DNA of 27,969 nucleotides from Thermomucor indicae-seudaticae (GCA_000787465.1 JSYX01000036.1:1-27969); one strand, 5' to 3'; shown: positions 10,708-20,539, counted from the stretch's first letter. Numbers and translations are program-made. Notes: generated by a model from the letters alone, not told the origin.

Positions 10708-11940
10708 GACTCTTTTATCAGGAAGGCGATGAATACGTGGCGCTTAGTCTAGGGGGGTTCACGCCACCCGGGGTTTTCAAAAGACGCTGCTCGTTTGTGT
10801 ATGCACAAATAAATAAAAGAAAAGCAAACGTGGCCAAAGCCTGGAAAAGCGGGGATAGCAGAAGAAAATTTTGCCGTTAAGCCGAGACAGACGCACACGC
10901 ACCAGGAAAACGTCACTCCGACACCCAATGCGCATGACCTCGAAGCGTGATCTCTGGAGAAAGAATAATGAAACAGTACACCATAAGCAAAAAGTATTTG
11001 GCACTATTATTGTGGCTCACGACTCGGAATATCAACCACATGATTGATAGGTATTGCAACAATGAAAAGCAAAGTCAACGCGAATCCGATTTGCACCACA
11101 ACTGACAGTGCTTTTACTCCGCATCGCTTTGCTCTGCAGACCAAAAACGGAATAGCATGGCTGCAAATTTGTTGTGGGGAAGGCAGAAGTACAGAGCTTT
11201 TCGGAGGAAGTGAAATTGCAGATTTACACAACGCTGCATACACGACAAACTTGAACTGGGTGATCCCAAAAACTATTCTAGAATACGTAACGAAACGGCG
11301 CGGTTACAGAGGCGACTGGTGAAACGGGGTTGATGATTTCTGCGCTTGGACGCGAACGGAGGGATTACGGCCTGCTATCGCTATGTACACTGCATATTGC
11401 GGCCGGTTTATATGTTGGACCAGTATTGCTTGTAACAAACCATTGCTCGAGTTTGTCCGGCATTGGCGTTTGGGTCGAACAGCAGGAACGAACCAGTGCA
11501 GCTTTTACCAAATATCCTTCGAGAGAAAAGCGCAACAGTTCCCTCAAAAGTCTCGCAACGGCCTAGAGTAAAGACGATACAAGGGCAGCTTGAACAGCGT
11601 AATTCGACTAACAGAAGAATCTGACCTGAAATAACTGGACATCTGAAGTCGTTTACGTTTGTCTTTTCTATGGCGAGGAGGAGGTGAAAAAACAACCGCC
11701 ATCAACAAAAGGGAGATCGTTCCTGATGGCGATCTGTGCACAAATAAGATTAAGAAAGTGATGCAGACTAAAGAAAACAAATTTCAGATCCTCAATAATC
11801 GCGAGGTCGTCATTGATTAGCTAGGCAAAGAAAGGAAAAGCCTTAAAGTCAGGGAGCGACTGACGCGTTTTGAGCCATTGATATAAATTGGGAAGGAAGA
11901 ATTTCCGCCGCGTGAACTTTCCCCCACTTCGTCGTCAGCC
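10708..11940. promoter_or_regulatory. 1.2 kb divergent intergenic region (SAP gene / INCENP)
   Basis: Lies between two divergent start codons, so it holds both promoters. Short open frames occur on both strands (for example 11044-11322 plus, 92 codons; 11007-11243 minus, 78 codons with a hydrophobic stretch), but they overlap each other and show no family features, so I do not call them genes. About 60 bp before the INCENP ATG is TTGATATAAATTGGG (11878-11892), a TATA-like candidate. Confidence 0.4.
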
Positions 11941-13338
11941 ATGGCGGAATCGCTGCAACAACAACCGGAACCCAACGTTAGGCGAAAAGGCGAGGAATGG
12001 GCTCGAAATCAACGTAACAGATTGGTCAAGTCAGCTGCAGACAAGATTGAGCAGCTTGACAAAGTTTTTGAAGATCACATGCAATGGTTTCGGACACACA
12101 GCACAGCAAGGTACTACAGCGCTCCTGAACGCAAAGCTTCCTATTTAATGTTCATACTATCATAGTGCGTTGTGCGAAAGTAGAGGAATTTTGGACTACC
12201 GGAAGCGACGGCGTAAGGACCGAGAAGAAGAAGAAGAGGCACAGAGTCAGGTACGCTTAACTGGTGCAAACAGGTCTAATGCTTTTGGACACTAAGAGAA
12301 CCGAAAAGAAAAAGGGAACAGCTAACAACAACAACAACGACGACGACGACGATGATGACGACGACAATGGTGAGGACGATGAAGTTCGACTGGCACAGCC
12401 GAGCAGACAATTATCATCATCGAACAGTATGGATATGAGTCGCTTCTCTAGTCGCTATTTATCACCGCGTCGTCAATCATCCATCATAGCGCCTTCTTCT
12501 TCTCGCGTCATACAATCCAATCACGCCTCTCCGTCAAAGACGCCTTCGAGCGTGAAAGTCAGTAGCAGATCTGACCCGGTGGAGATGGATAAAAGAAAAT
12601 CCAATGCGCAAAAAGGACCTAGCAATAACGACAGCAATACAGGGAAAGAGGAACTAGATGGAACTGAAAAAGACATTCCCTTAAGAACAAGTTCATCAAA
12701 AGAAAAGACGCAGAAAGCAGCAGACAGAAAGTCGTCTACCGATCAAAATACACGGAAGCCATCGAAAGTACGGAGGATTCGTTAGACATGGAACAAAAAT
12801 AATAGTAGTAGTAGCAAGTTTCTTACTGGTTCTTGTCAGGGTGATCCAGAGAAACCCAGTGGATCTAATGAGGTTGGAGTTGTGGTGAGTACATAGGCGC
12901 CAGCGAGCAGTGCGAGATGCCTCGACTGAAATTGAGAATATAGACGTCAAATGAACAGAATGGGCAGCCAGCAGCCGGCGAATTAACTGAGAAGGTAGCA
13001 AATGGAACTTTAAGGTTGAAATGCCAGCTTATGACTGACAAAATTGTACAAGAACATCAATGCGACCGGAACCGACAAGAACACAATTGTAGTTGTGGAT
13101 AGCGATAGCGATAGCGAACGTGAGATGGAATTCGCTGTCAAGGATATTCCTGACTGGGCTACCAGTCCTGAACTGCAGAAAACTCTGGATTCACAAAAGA
13201 AGTTGAACCCTGACAAGATTTTTGGGAAAATGCCTCCTTTGCAAATATCAGGTAAGTTTCTTCCTCTCTTTCTGTCTCTGCATGTGGATTAATGCCTAGT
13301 AATTAGAGGTGTTTGGCAAACTATCGCGTTATTCATGA
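11941..13338 (+). CDS. INCENP: INCENP, chromosomal passenger complex scaffold (compact)
   Basis: Seven exons, 11941-12110, 12166-12250, 12297-12767, 12840-12884, 12944-12994, 13053-13251 and 13307-13338, joined in phase, give 350 aa. INCENP scaffolds Aurora B, survivin and borealin and activates the kinase at centromeres and the spindle midzone. The C-terminal IN-box is clear at residues ~306-350: IPDWATSPELQKTLDSQKKL, then NPDKIFGKMPPLQISEVFGK across the last intron, with W309 and the IFG core. Residues ~18-70 form a helix followed by a basic patch (DYRKRRRK), matching the survivin/borealin-binding N terminus. Between lie an Asn-Asp run and a Ser/Lys-rich disordered linker; no long single alpha-helix is present. 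The protein ends at KLSRYS, before the TSS motif usual in the family. Intron 2 is 46 nt with an AAG acceptor; exons 4 and 5 are only 45 and 51 nt, so internal structure is less certain than the ends. Animal and yeast homologues are about 700-1000 aa. Confidence 0.82.
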
Positions 13339-13359
13339 TCCATAGCATATGATATCGGA

Positions 13360-13366
<7 letters not shown>

Positions 13367-13390
<24 letters not shown>
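13367..13390. repeat. (TA)12 microsatellite
   Basis: A pure TA dinucleotide run between the INCENP stop codon and the CTC1-like start, in the shared 3' flank and promoter. It is easily unwound and likely polymorphic; no function is shown. Confidence 0.95.
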
Positions 13391-13568
13391 CCATCTTTGC
13401 ATTTTTCAATACTGAAACAAGCATCGCTTTTAATCATAAACAAATTGATACAGTAGTCGTTACTCGCAGGAGAGATTGCCATGCACTGAATTTTTTGGGC
13501 CAAAGGGGAAGGGGAGCGGCCGAGCAAACTTCTGCTTTTCCTCTTCTTCCACCTTTTCTGACTGAGTA

Positions 13569-16500
13569 ATGAACGTTGTGCCGGTGAGCCAGCTATGTCG
13601 GCAGAAAGAAAGCACGAGCTCGGACATATTACTGGCAGAACTCGTAGGACGCGTCGAAATCGCACGTCAAGAGATTGAGAGCGATCCTGATGCCGCGACG
13701 CCGCGGTTCCGACAAGGAACGGTGCTTCTTTACGATTTGCAAACAACTGACGTGGTACCAGTCCGTTTTGATTATTGGCATCATGAGCTCGACGGCGCCG
13801 TTGTTACTCTTAAGGTCTGGAAGTACATTCAATACGATGACAGCGTCAGCTTGATCGAAGTGTTGATTGACTATGTGTACCGCCTTGGTGTGACGGATCA
13901 GAATTTTATGCAAGAGGTCTGGAACAGCAGCCAAGTCATTGTCCGGATGCTCTTGCAGCAACGCATCAAACAAGATTTGAATCTCGTACCGCTGTCTAAG
14001 TTGAATGGTAGCAGCAGCAAGACGGTTACGATTGCAGGTCGGATATGCAGTAGACCCGTTCTGTATTCCAAAGGCAATCTAGCGTCGAGGTTCTTTGTGG
14101 AAGTGACGGACGAAAAGAAAAGCTGGTCAACGACGATCATGTTTGATGGTACCAACACAAGGGATGATCCTGTTCGACATTATCACACGCTGCGAGTAGG
14201 CTCGTTGTATCTCTTTAGCCATCTCACGACTACCCAAATCGTTCACGCCGATAGCGCAGATGAACGGCGGCGTGTTCTCAAGTTTGAAAAACATTCTCAG
14301 TGTCACTGCATTACAGAGGAACAGTATCAGAGCCTACTACAGTCAGCAATGGAAGAAGAAGACGCCTGCGAGAACATGATAACGGAGGAGGATGAAAATA
14401 TGGATCAAAGTCTGCCACTGGCTTTGCCTCGACAAGTGTGTCCTGACATTGTTGAGCATTACACTGGGATCGTAACGCGAGTGATCAGTAGCATTTTTGG
14501 TATCTATGAACTTGACCGTCGCATCCTTCTCAGTTTATTCCACTATAGTCAGTATCAGCTAGAGCGGCCGTTTCGACCCGGAACACGGCTGCGGATATAT
14601 GGAGCACACATGGTAGCGATTAGTTCAGATCATGGACAGTCAGCGCTTTTGTCGAGTCATTGTTGGAACGCACCGATGGTTGTTGTGGAAGGCGAGGAGG
14701 ATAATAACTCGGCGTATGTTGCTTTGGTGCCATGTATGCGGAGCATGGCGGAAGTGATTGACTTTCCTGACCATTGTTACGTAGAATATGGAGACACGTG
14801 GCTGACTCGGTACGGGTTTCCGGAAGGGTTGGTGGAGTGGGCTATATTTCGAGACGTGGTTCAAGCACGGTCCGATTTTTCGACGCTTTTACGCCGTCTG
14901 GAGCTCTTGACGGCTCTTGCGGAAAAGTTCGCCATCAAGACGTACAAAGAACGACAGCGTGAGGAGGATGATGAGCGCTACTCGGCGCGACTGTTGGTCA
15001 AATCAGCGAGAAAGCTCGTACAGTCCGTCTTTGAAATGACAAAGAACAAGGTGGTGCGTCCTTTCGGCGACCTATTTCATGACTTTTTCAGACACACGAA
15101 ATCATGCTCGGCCATAGGGAAAAGTTTTGCGGCAGGACCTCAAGTGGTGTCACTGGATTCATGCCCAAGGCTAGACCAAGTTTTTGAGTTCATGACCAAG
15201 GCAGGACAGCAGAGGAGTACCGACTACGAGGAGCGCTCTTTGGCAGCTGCGACGGGTTTTATGGAGCACATGAGCATCGACGTCTCAGGAACCGACTACA
15301 AGGTCGGAAATGCCAAGCAAAAGCAGCCGTTTTGGGTGGTTGGCGTGGTTGATGGTTCAGCCGATGGTCAGCTGCAGTTTCGAGATGATACTTACGCTTT
15401 GCCATTACTGCTGCAAGGAGAAGAACCTGGAAGGACGCTGGACGCGTTTGAGATGGGCAATGTGTATCTAGTTAAGCAGTTTAAACTGGTTTGCGAAGAC
15501 TTGTCCTACATTGAAGAATCAGGGTCCAAAGCAGATGTAAAGTGTTATTACATGGTCTGCGACTGCCGGGACATCGAGGTTATTCTGCGGATAACAGCAC
15601 CGAAGCGTACATTATGTATATCCGAATCGCCTCGAAACTGGAATCCCAAGCAGGTCCTTGGCTTTACGTGTGAAAATAACACTGATGACCTGGAAGATCT
15701 GAACGTGCTGCACGTTATCAGTAAACATCCAGTTTCGATCCGGCAAAGGTCTCATGGTGCGTGCAGTTTGCAGACGTATATACGGGCCGTGCGATACCCA
15801 GTCTTACCATTCGACGATGATGACAGTAAAAGCAACGAAGAGAAGCCGAGACAGCCATCAGAAATATACCTTCTATTAAACACTGCGGAAGATACTCTAA
15901 AATATAATGCGCAGCTGCAGGTCGGCTGCTGGATTGGCCTTTCTGGTGACCTTGACAATGACAGCATACAATTACGTGTAGATGCATCCAAATATTTGCC
16001 CAAGCGAACGAAACTTCCAGGCGACATGACACCTACTATTGTTTTGAAGAATGAAGTACACGAACTACTACCATTACATGAAAAAGCCATTAGCAAATCC
16101 TTGCGACTCCGCCCAAAGCTGGTCGACGAAGATTCATCTTCTCCGCTTTCCGCGTTGCATATTCCACGAGTCTATACTGTATCTGACCTTTACGCCCCTC
16201 CTGATAGCGGACGAGCCCCCGGCTTGGTCGAAGTTGGAGAACGGATATTGGAAGACCTAGTGGATCTGCAAGGCATTATTATCAGCAAAGGATTCCGCGA
16301 TCCACGAGAGGTCGAACCGACCATCCGAAAACAGCCAAAGTTACTTTTCGAAAAGTACGTTGTTGGAACTGGACATCCGAACCGCAGGCTGTGGTTTCGT
16401 GTGCGGCAGGCGGACGGTTTGGAAACCGTTGACGTTTACTTTGACGTTTCTGGACAGCAATACCCGCTGGGGGCAATTCCCGGGTCTCTGGTTACCTTTA

Positions 16501-17465
16501 GGCGACTTTTACGCAAGCGCACGGGCAACAAGACTGACGCTCAATCCGCCGCGAGCTTCTATTGTCAGGGACTAGCGAACACCACCATTGCAGCCCACCT
16601 GAAACTAGAACCCACAACGGCAGAAGTCATAGTGACGAACCATCTACCGACTCTGATGCTTCACTCACTAGTCCTTAATCATCAGAAGAAGAAAAGTGAC
16701 GAGCAACAGCAGACGGACAATAGCACGGGCCCACTCTACCGATCGGTGTGCTCAGTGGAGGAGATCTTAAATCTCGAGTTTTACTGGGAATGCGTTGATT
16801 GTGGCGCTGTTGTTTCAAACAACGTTTGTTATGGATTTTGCGCGGCGGCACGACGGGTGTTCATTGCCAAGGCAGTTGTGATGGTTTCAGACGGGACAGC
16901 AGACGTACAGGCGATGATAGATGGTGAGCGGCTTGTAGGCAAGCTGCTGACGCTGCAGACCAAGCAAATGGATATCCTAAAGACGAACGTGCTAAAATCT
17001 GGGATGTTGACCTTTGGGAGTTGGACAGACTTTAATACGATTAAACCAAAGACGACGGAATCATCAGCCAGCGAAGACGAAGAAGATGAGGAAGGCAAAG
17101 AGAACCAACCGAAAAAAGAAGCACTGCGAGGCATGACGATATCAGATATATGTCGGCGAATCCAAAAAGGACAACGATATATGATCTATGGAAAGACGTA
17201 CATTCAGAAATCATCCAATAACCGTAACATTAATAACAATAATCGGACAGGAGGAGGACAGGAATCATCTTCGGAGGATATCATGCGTGAGCTAGGGTTG
17301 ACTAGGTTACGGACGACACAGACAGAACGCGATCCTGTGGAGACGGTGACACGTCGGAGGCTACGTGTCAAGGTCGTAGAGCTAGAACTACTGGACAAGG
17401 TGCAGGCAGCCTGGAATCTGGTGGAGCTTGCTGAAAATTCATCATCAAATGTCTCAAATACATAA
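13569..17465 (+). CDS. CTC1: CTC1-like subunit of the CST telomere/replication complex
   Basis: A single 1298-codon exon. CTC1, with STN1 and TEN1, forms CST, which binds telomeric single strands and brings in polymerase alpha-primase to fill in the C-strand. The identity rests on two blocks matching vertebrate CTC1 (1217 aa): residues ~298-345, with YTGIVTRVISSIFGIYELDR then RPFRPGTRLRIYGAHMV, aligned to the human '[20 protein letters not shown]...RPGVCLQLQDVHLL' segment; and the C-terminal OB-fold at ~1060-1130 with a zinc ribbon, C1075, C1078, C1087 and C1091 (ECVDCGAVV...CYGFC), followed by VMVSDGTADVQAMIDGE. Several beta-rich OB-like stretches lie between. An acidic linker at ~1165-1185 contains KEN (1177-1179). 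It starts 230 bp after the INCENP stop on the same strand. Start: first ATG of the frame, just after an in-frame TAA-free CT-rich leader. The lack of introns contrasts with the seven-exon neighbour. Confidence 0.8.
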   Translation: MNVVPVSQLCRQKESTSSDILLAELVGRVEIARQEIESDPDAATPRFRQGTVLLYDLQTTDVVPVRFDYWHHELDGAVVTLKVWKYIQYDDSVSLIEVLIDYVYRLGVTDQNFMQEVWNSSQVIVRMLLQQRIKQDLNLVPLSKLNGSSSKTVTIAGRICSRPVLYSKGNLASRFFVEVTDEKKSWSTTIMFDGTNTRDDPVRHYHTLRVGSLYLFSHLTTTQIVHADSADERRRVLKFEKHSQCHCITEEQYQSLLQSAMEEEDACENMITEEDENMDQSLPLALPRQVCPDIVEHYTGIVTRVISSIFGIYELDRRILLSLFHYSQYQLERPFRPGTRLRIYGAHMVAISSDHGQSALLSSHCWNAPMVVVEGEEDNNSAYVALVPCMRSMAEVIDFPDHCYVEYGDTWLTRYGFPEGLVEWAIFRDVVQARSDFSTLLRRLELLTALAEKFAIKTYKERQREEDDERYSARLLVKSARKLVQSVFEMTKNKVVRPFGDLFHDFFRHTKSCSAIGKSFAAGPQVVSLDSCPRLDQVFEFMTKAGQQRSTDYEERSLAAATGFMEHMSIDVSGTDYKVGNAKQKQPFWVVGVVDGSADGQLQFRDDTYALPLLLQGEEPGRTLDAFEMGNVYLVKQFKLVCEDLSYIEESGSKADVKCYYMVCDCRDIEVILRITAPKRTLCISESPRNWNPKQVLGFTCENNTDDLEDLNVLHVISKHPVSIRQRSHGACSLQTYIRAVRYPVLPFDDDDSKSNEEKPRQPSEIYLLLNTAEDTLKYNAQLQVGCWIGLSGDLDNDSIQLRVDASKYLPKRTKLPGDMTPTIVLKNEVHELLPLHEKAISKSLRLRPKLVDEDSSSPLSALHIPRVYTVSDLYAPPDSGRAPGLVEVGERILEDLVDLQGIIISKGFRDPREVEPTIRKQPKLLFEKYVVGTGHPNRRLWFRVRQADGLETVDVYFDVSGQQYPLGAIPGSLVTFRRLLRKRTGNKTDAQSAASFYCQGLANTTIAAHLKLEPTTAEVIVTNHLPTLMLHSLVLNHQKKKSDEQQQTDNSTGPLYRSVCSVEEILNLEFYWECVDCGAVVSNNVCYGFCAAARRVFIAKAVVMVSDGTADVQAMIDGERLVGKLLTLQTKQMDILKTNVLKSGMLTFGSWTDFNTIKPKTTESSASEDEEDEEGKENQPKKEALRGMTISDICRRIQKGQRYMIYGKTYIQKSSNNRNINNNNRTGGGQESSSEDIMRELGLTRLRTTQTERDPVETVTRRRLRVKVVELELLDKVQAAWNLVELAENSSSNVSNT

Positions 17466-17537
17466 TCATCTGTACCATTTGTAACTTATTCCAGCGTTTG
17501 CAAACCCAGCCTGTATTCTTGTTTTCTTTGTCAAATC

Positions 17538-17756
17538 ATGATACCCGCACCTGAGCACCCAGGCCAACCTCAATGGCGTACTTATGATGAATGGATCAAG
17601 ACTCGCGAAAGCGGAATCATCGAGTTGCCTCACAAAGAGAAGGATACTGCAGAAATTTTGACAATGATCACAGACGATGATGACGGTTGGGGTGGAGCAC
17701 CTACCGATTTGACAAAACGCGAATGGGATGATACAGCAGAAGATATCGTTCCCTAA
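17538..17756 (+). CDS. Small acidic protein, 72 aa, unknown function
   Basis: An intact 72-codon frame 72 bp after the CTC1-like stop, with a CT-rich leader (TTGTTTTCTTTGTC) before its ATG like other genes here. The peptide is acidic and Trp-rich: QPQWRTYDEWIKTRESGI near the N terminus, then TDDDDGWGG and EWDDTAEDIV at the end. No signal peptide or membrane segment. I do not recognise a family. The W/D-rich tail is loosely like small acidic adaptor proteins such as Sem1/Dss1, but the order of motifs does not fit, so no function is assigned. It converges on the cyclin gene 252 bp away. Confidence 0.5.
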   Translation: MIPAPEHPGQPQWRTYDEWIKTRESGIIELPHKEKDTAEILTMITDDDDGWGGAPTDLTKREWDDTAEDIVP

Positions 17757-18008
17757 CTGTTAAGGTTTATTCTGTAAAAAAGGAAAGAAAAATAACTCTG
17801 GTATTAAAGCGAGACGCTCTAGCTTCATAGGTTGAATATGGAAGAAAAAAAGAAACATAAAGAAGCCTACCGTTTGAATCAAGGGTACTTTTGGAAGAAA
17901 AAAGGACGCTGCGGTTTGAGAAGAGTATGTACATAAAGAAAGAACAATGACATAATTAGGCATATATGATAAACATAGGGAAAGGGAGGTGTGGGGAGGG
18001 TATCAAGA

Positions 18009-18827
18009 TTAGGGAGGATGCTGTTGGTGGCGAGCGGGCGATCTCCGGACTTGATGCCAGTTGTTGCAAGATGACATGGGGTCACTATTCCTGTCTACGT
18101 AGTAGCTCTTGATGGCCATGTCACACAAGGACTCATGACTGGATATGGACGTAGTGGAGCTGTTGGCGTCGTCAGCGGAATGCAGGTCGTTGGATGACGA
18201 GGAACCGATGGAATCGATGGAAGAGCTTGAGGAGGACGCGACGGGTACGGGCGGAAACGTTTCTGGTACGAGTCTTGGGTTTTGATAAGGTCGACGAGTG
18301 GTTGACTGGATATAGCGTGCAAGTACCCTGTAAAGATCATCCAGGGTTATGGATAACCGGTAATCCTGTAAACATGGTCAATTGTCTTGTCTACTTTTTG
18401 CCCAGGCATTATGTTTTACCAAGAGCATCAGTAATTGCTTTTCCATGAGATTGATTTCGTTTGTAGCAAAGTAGTAGGCGTAGCGTGTCCAATGTCGATT
18501 TCTCGGGGCAGTATCGTGCAGTACTTTGTGGGTCACGATGAGCGTTGCGAGGAAGATGCGCTGACAGGTACATGGCATGCCGCGTGCAGGCGGCGTGAGA
18601 CTGTGTCGGAGCCGGTCCAATAGAACCAGGGTGCCCAGCAGCGTACCAGCATTCGCATTTGAGCGACGCACCACGAGACTGATAAACGATGGCAACGGTG
18701 GTATCTGCAACTGTGTGGTGGCCGTAGGAGGATGGCAGGATATCACTTGAGATGCCTGTTGTGCCAGATATTGCAGAAATGTGTTGGAGACCGGTCGGTC
18801 AATGAACTCCAGTAACCGACGATCCAT
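18009..18827 (-). CDS. Pho85-type (Pcl) cyclin
   Basis: Two minus-strand exons, 18827-18420 and 18365-18009, with a 54-nt intron, give 254 aa. Residues ~40-150 are a cyclin box of the PHO80/Pcl class: IPPLPSFISLVVRRSN, then AGTLLGTLVLLDRLR, GMPCTCQRIFLATLIVTHKV, NRHWTRYAYYF, NEINLMEKQLLMLL, and across the intron DYRLSITLDDLYRVL. Such cyclins activate Pho85/CDK5-like kinases controlling polarity, cell-cycle entry or phosphate signalling; Pcl1/2 and fission-yeast Pas1 have similar single-box architecture. The C-terminal ~80 residues are Ser-rich and disordered. The intron interrupts the final helix of the box, and unspliced reading would end 8 codons later, so splicing is needed. I chose the ATG at 18827 because the open frame upstream is a CT-repeat leader encoding improbable Leu/Phe/Ser runs. 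Confidence 0.87.
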
Positions 18828-18866
18828 CAAGAACAAAGTACTGTGAACAAAGAAAGAAAGTAGAAG

Positions 18867-18921
18867 AAGAGAGAGAGAGCGTGCGAGACAGAAGAGAAAA
18901 AAGAAGAGAGAGAGAGAGAGA
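18867..18921. repeat. GA-rich microsatellites in the cyclin 5' leader
   Basis: Two (GA)n runs (18867-18879 and 18905-18921) separated by purine-rich sequence. On the cyclin's strand they are (CT)n, 40-95 bases before its ATG, and probably lie in the 5' UTR or at the transcription start. A TTTGTTCACAG just before the ATG could be an acceptor of a leader intron. Confidence 0.8.
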
Positions 18922-20539
18922 AAAAGCACCAACTCCCTTGTCTCTCTCCCTAATATTATTATTATTACGAACAAACGAAATAACAAAAAGAAAAATATTG
19001 GCGGTCTATTCAATCCTTTCGAGGTACACTGTTTTCTAACGCTATCCTCCACCAATATACCTTGCTTCAGATCCATCAATATCTACCTATGCTGTCTAGA
19101 GATGTTTCGTATATCTCCGGTTCCCCATGTGCAGTAGCAAGGGTAAAGAAAGGACGCGAGAGAGAGAGAGAGAGAGAGAATTCTCCTTCAACTTACGACG
19201 ACGCAGGTTTGCCCGATACTTTACCCTTTTGCAGATCATTTTGTTTCTTTTCAGGACCCCTTTCATATTGATAAAAATGTCATGATTAATGACAATCTTC
19301 TTTCTCTGGGTGCAGCGATGCTCGCGGGATATGATCTCATTATTTGCTATGCGGAAGCCGGGCTGATCGAACCCGTTTTAACGGAAAATACTTTCCGTTC
19401 TATCGATACAAACTTCTTTCGATGTGAACCGGGGGGACTCGGGCCAACCATCAGTTCTTGGAAACTTGTAGCAAACAAGGAGTCCTAACTGCGCAAACTT
19501 AATTCATTGTTCCTCCGTAACCCACATCCCACGTCTCGTCAGAATGGGGTTGTAGCATATCGTTTTACAGGGAGGCGCGCGGCAGTAGCATTACAAGCCA
19601 AGGTATAACTCAATGAGAACCATAAATCACATCCCCAAAAGGAATAATTTACAGTAGAACATCGTAAATCATCACTGCAATCGCTAGGCGAACGACGACA
19701 CTGTCACATGAACATTCCTTTATTTACGGAATAGCAAAGAGCAGAAGAATAAGCTAAGAGAAAGACATACCAGGACAAGTATCATCATGTTATGGAACTC
19801 GCAATAAGCTGACTGTTTCGGACCAGGCGGTCTGTGAGCAGTGATTCTGGTAATAATACGTGGTCTTTTGATGGATTTCTTAGCATGCTCCTAGCTGGAG
19901 AGGTCAAGAGAGGTGGTGCATGACGCCGTCGGCACCACTTTACCTTATCCACGCATTTGGTACAAAAGTTTCTTTCCAAACTCTTGAGCTGCGGTTATAA
20001 TGTAAGCATCGGACGTCGTATGGGAGAGCTGCCTTAAAGCTGTGATGCTGAAAAGAAGGCGTGCAGTTGTCCTTACAGGACAGCCACCAGATTCCGTCTG
20101 CCCACGGGACTTTGTCGATCGCGCCAGCTTGCCCTCTGAATCGCGCGTCTCTTCATCGCCTCACATGAGGGCTGTTGCCCGATAATTGGCTTACGGTCCG
20201 CAATCATTGGCAGTTTAGGCGCAAGATCAGTATCAGTAAGCAAGACGCAGGCCAAAAAGAAACTGAAAACGGAAGAGAGAGAGGGAGCAACAGCGAAGTG
20301 ATCTGTATTGCGTAAGCGGGAAGCCACAAAATCCACAAGAGACGCAGACTCCACTCAAGTCTGCGGAAACTACCTTGCTTTCCTCTGTAAATCATCATAT
20401 ACCGTATCTTACTAGAGATAAGTATTGACACCTCCTTTCAGGGTACTCTTCATAATGACAGTTTACAATGATCGAGGATCCTTTCTCGAGATGACATATA
20501 TCCAGACGCAAAGAGACGGTATTGGGAACCCTGATGGCA
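18922..20539. other. Long intergenic region, no confident gene
   Basis: Contains a third (GA)n run at 19158-19179 and an ATTATTATTATTA run near 18955-18967. Frames of 60-93 codons occur (for example 20354-20073 on the minus strand, 19282-19488 on the plus), none with recognisable family features. A perfect 7-bp hairpin, ACGGAAA/TTTCCGT, lies at 19381-19398. The cyclin promoter occupies the first few hundred bases on the minus strand; the last few hundred are the 3' flank of the CENP-M-like gene. Confidence 0.4.

Noticed and set aside
12251..12273. 23-nt intron in the INCENP gene (GTACGC...AAACAG)
   Set aside because: Too short for spliceosomal removal; the 46-nt version ending at 12296 keeps frame and has a plausible TCTAAT branch site.
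18867..19079. Multi-pass membrane N terminus on the cyclin
   Set aside because: Hydrophobic runs come from translating (CT)n microsatellite sequence in the leader.
19333..19450. tRNA gene on the minus strand (GGTTCGAT near 19369, TTGGCCCGAGT near 19445)
   Set aside because: The A- and B-box-like words and a hairpin are there, but no cloverleaf folds: the anticodon loop is 12 bases and the acceptor stem is absent.
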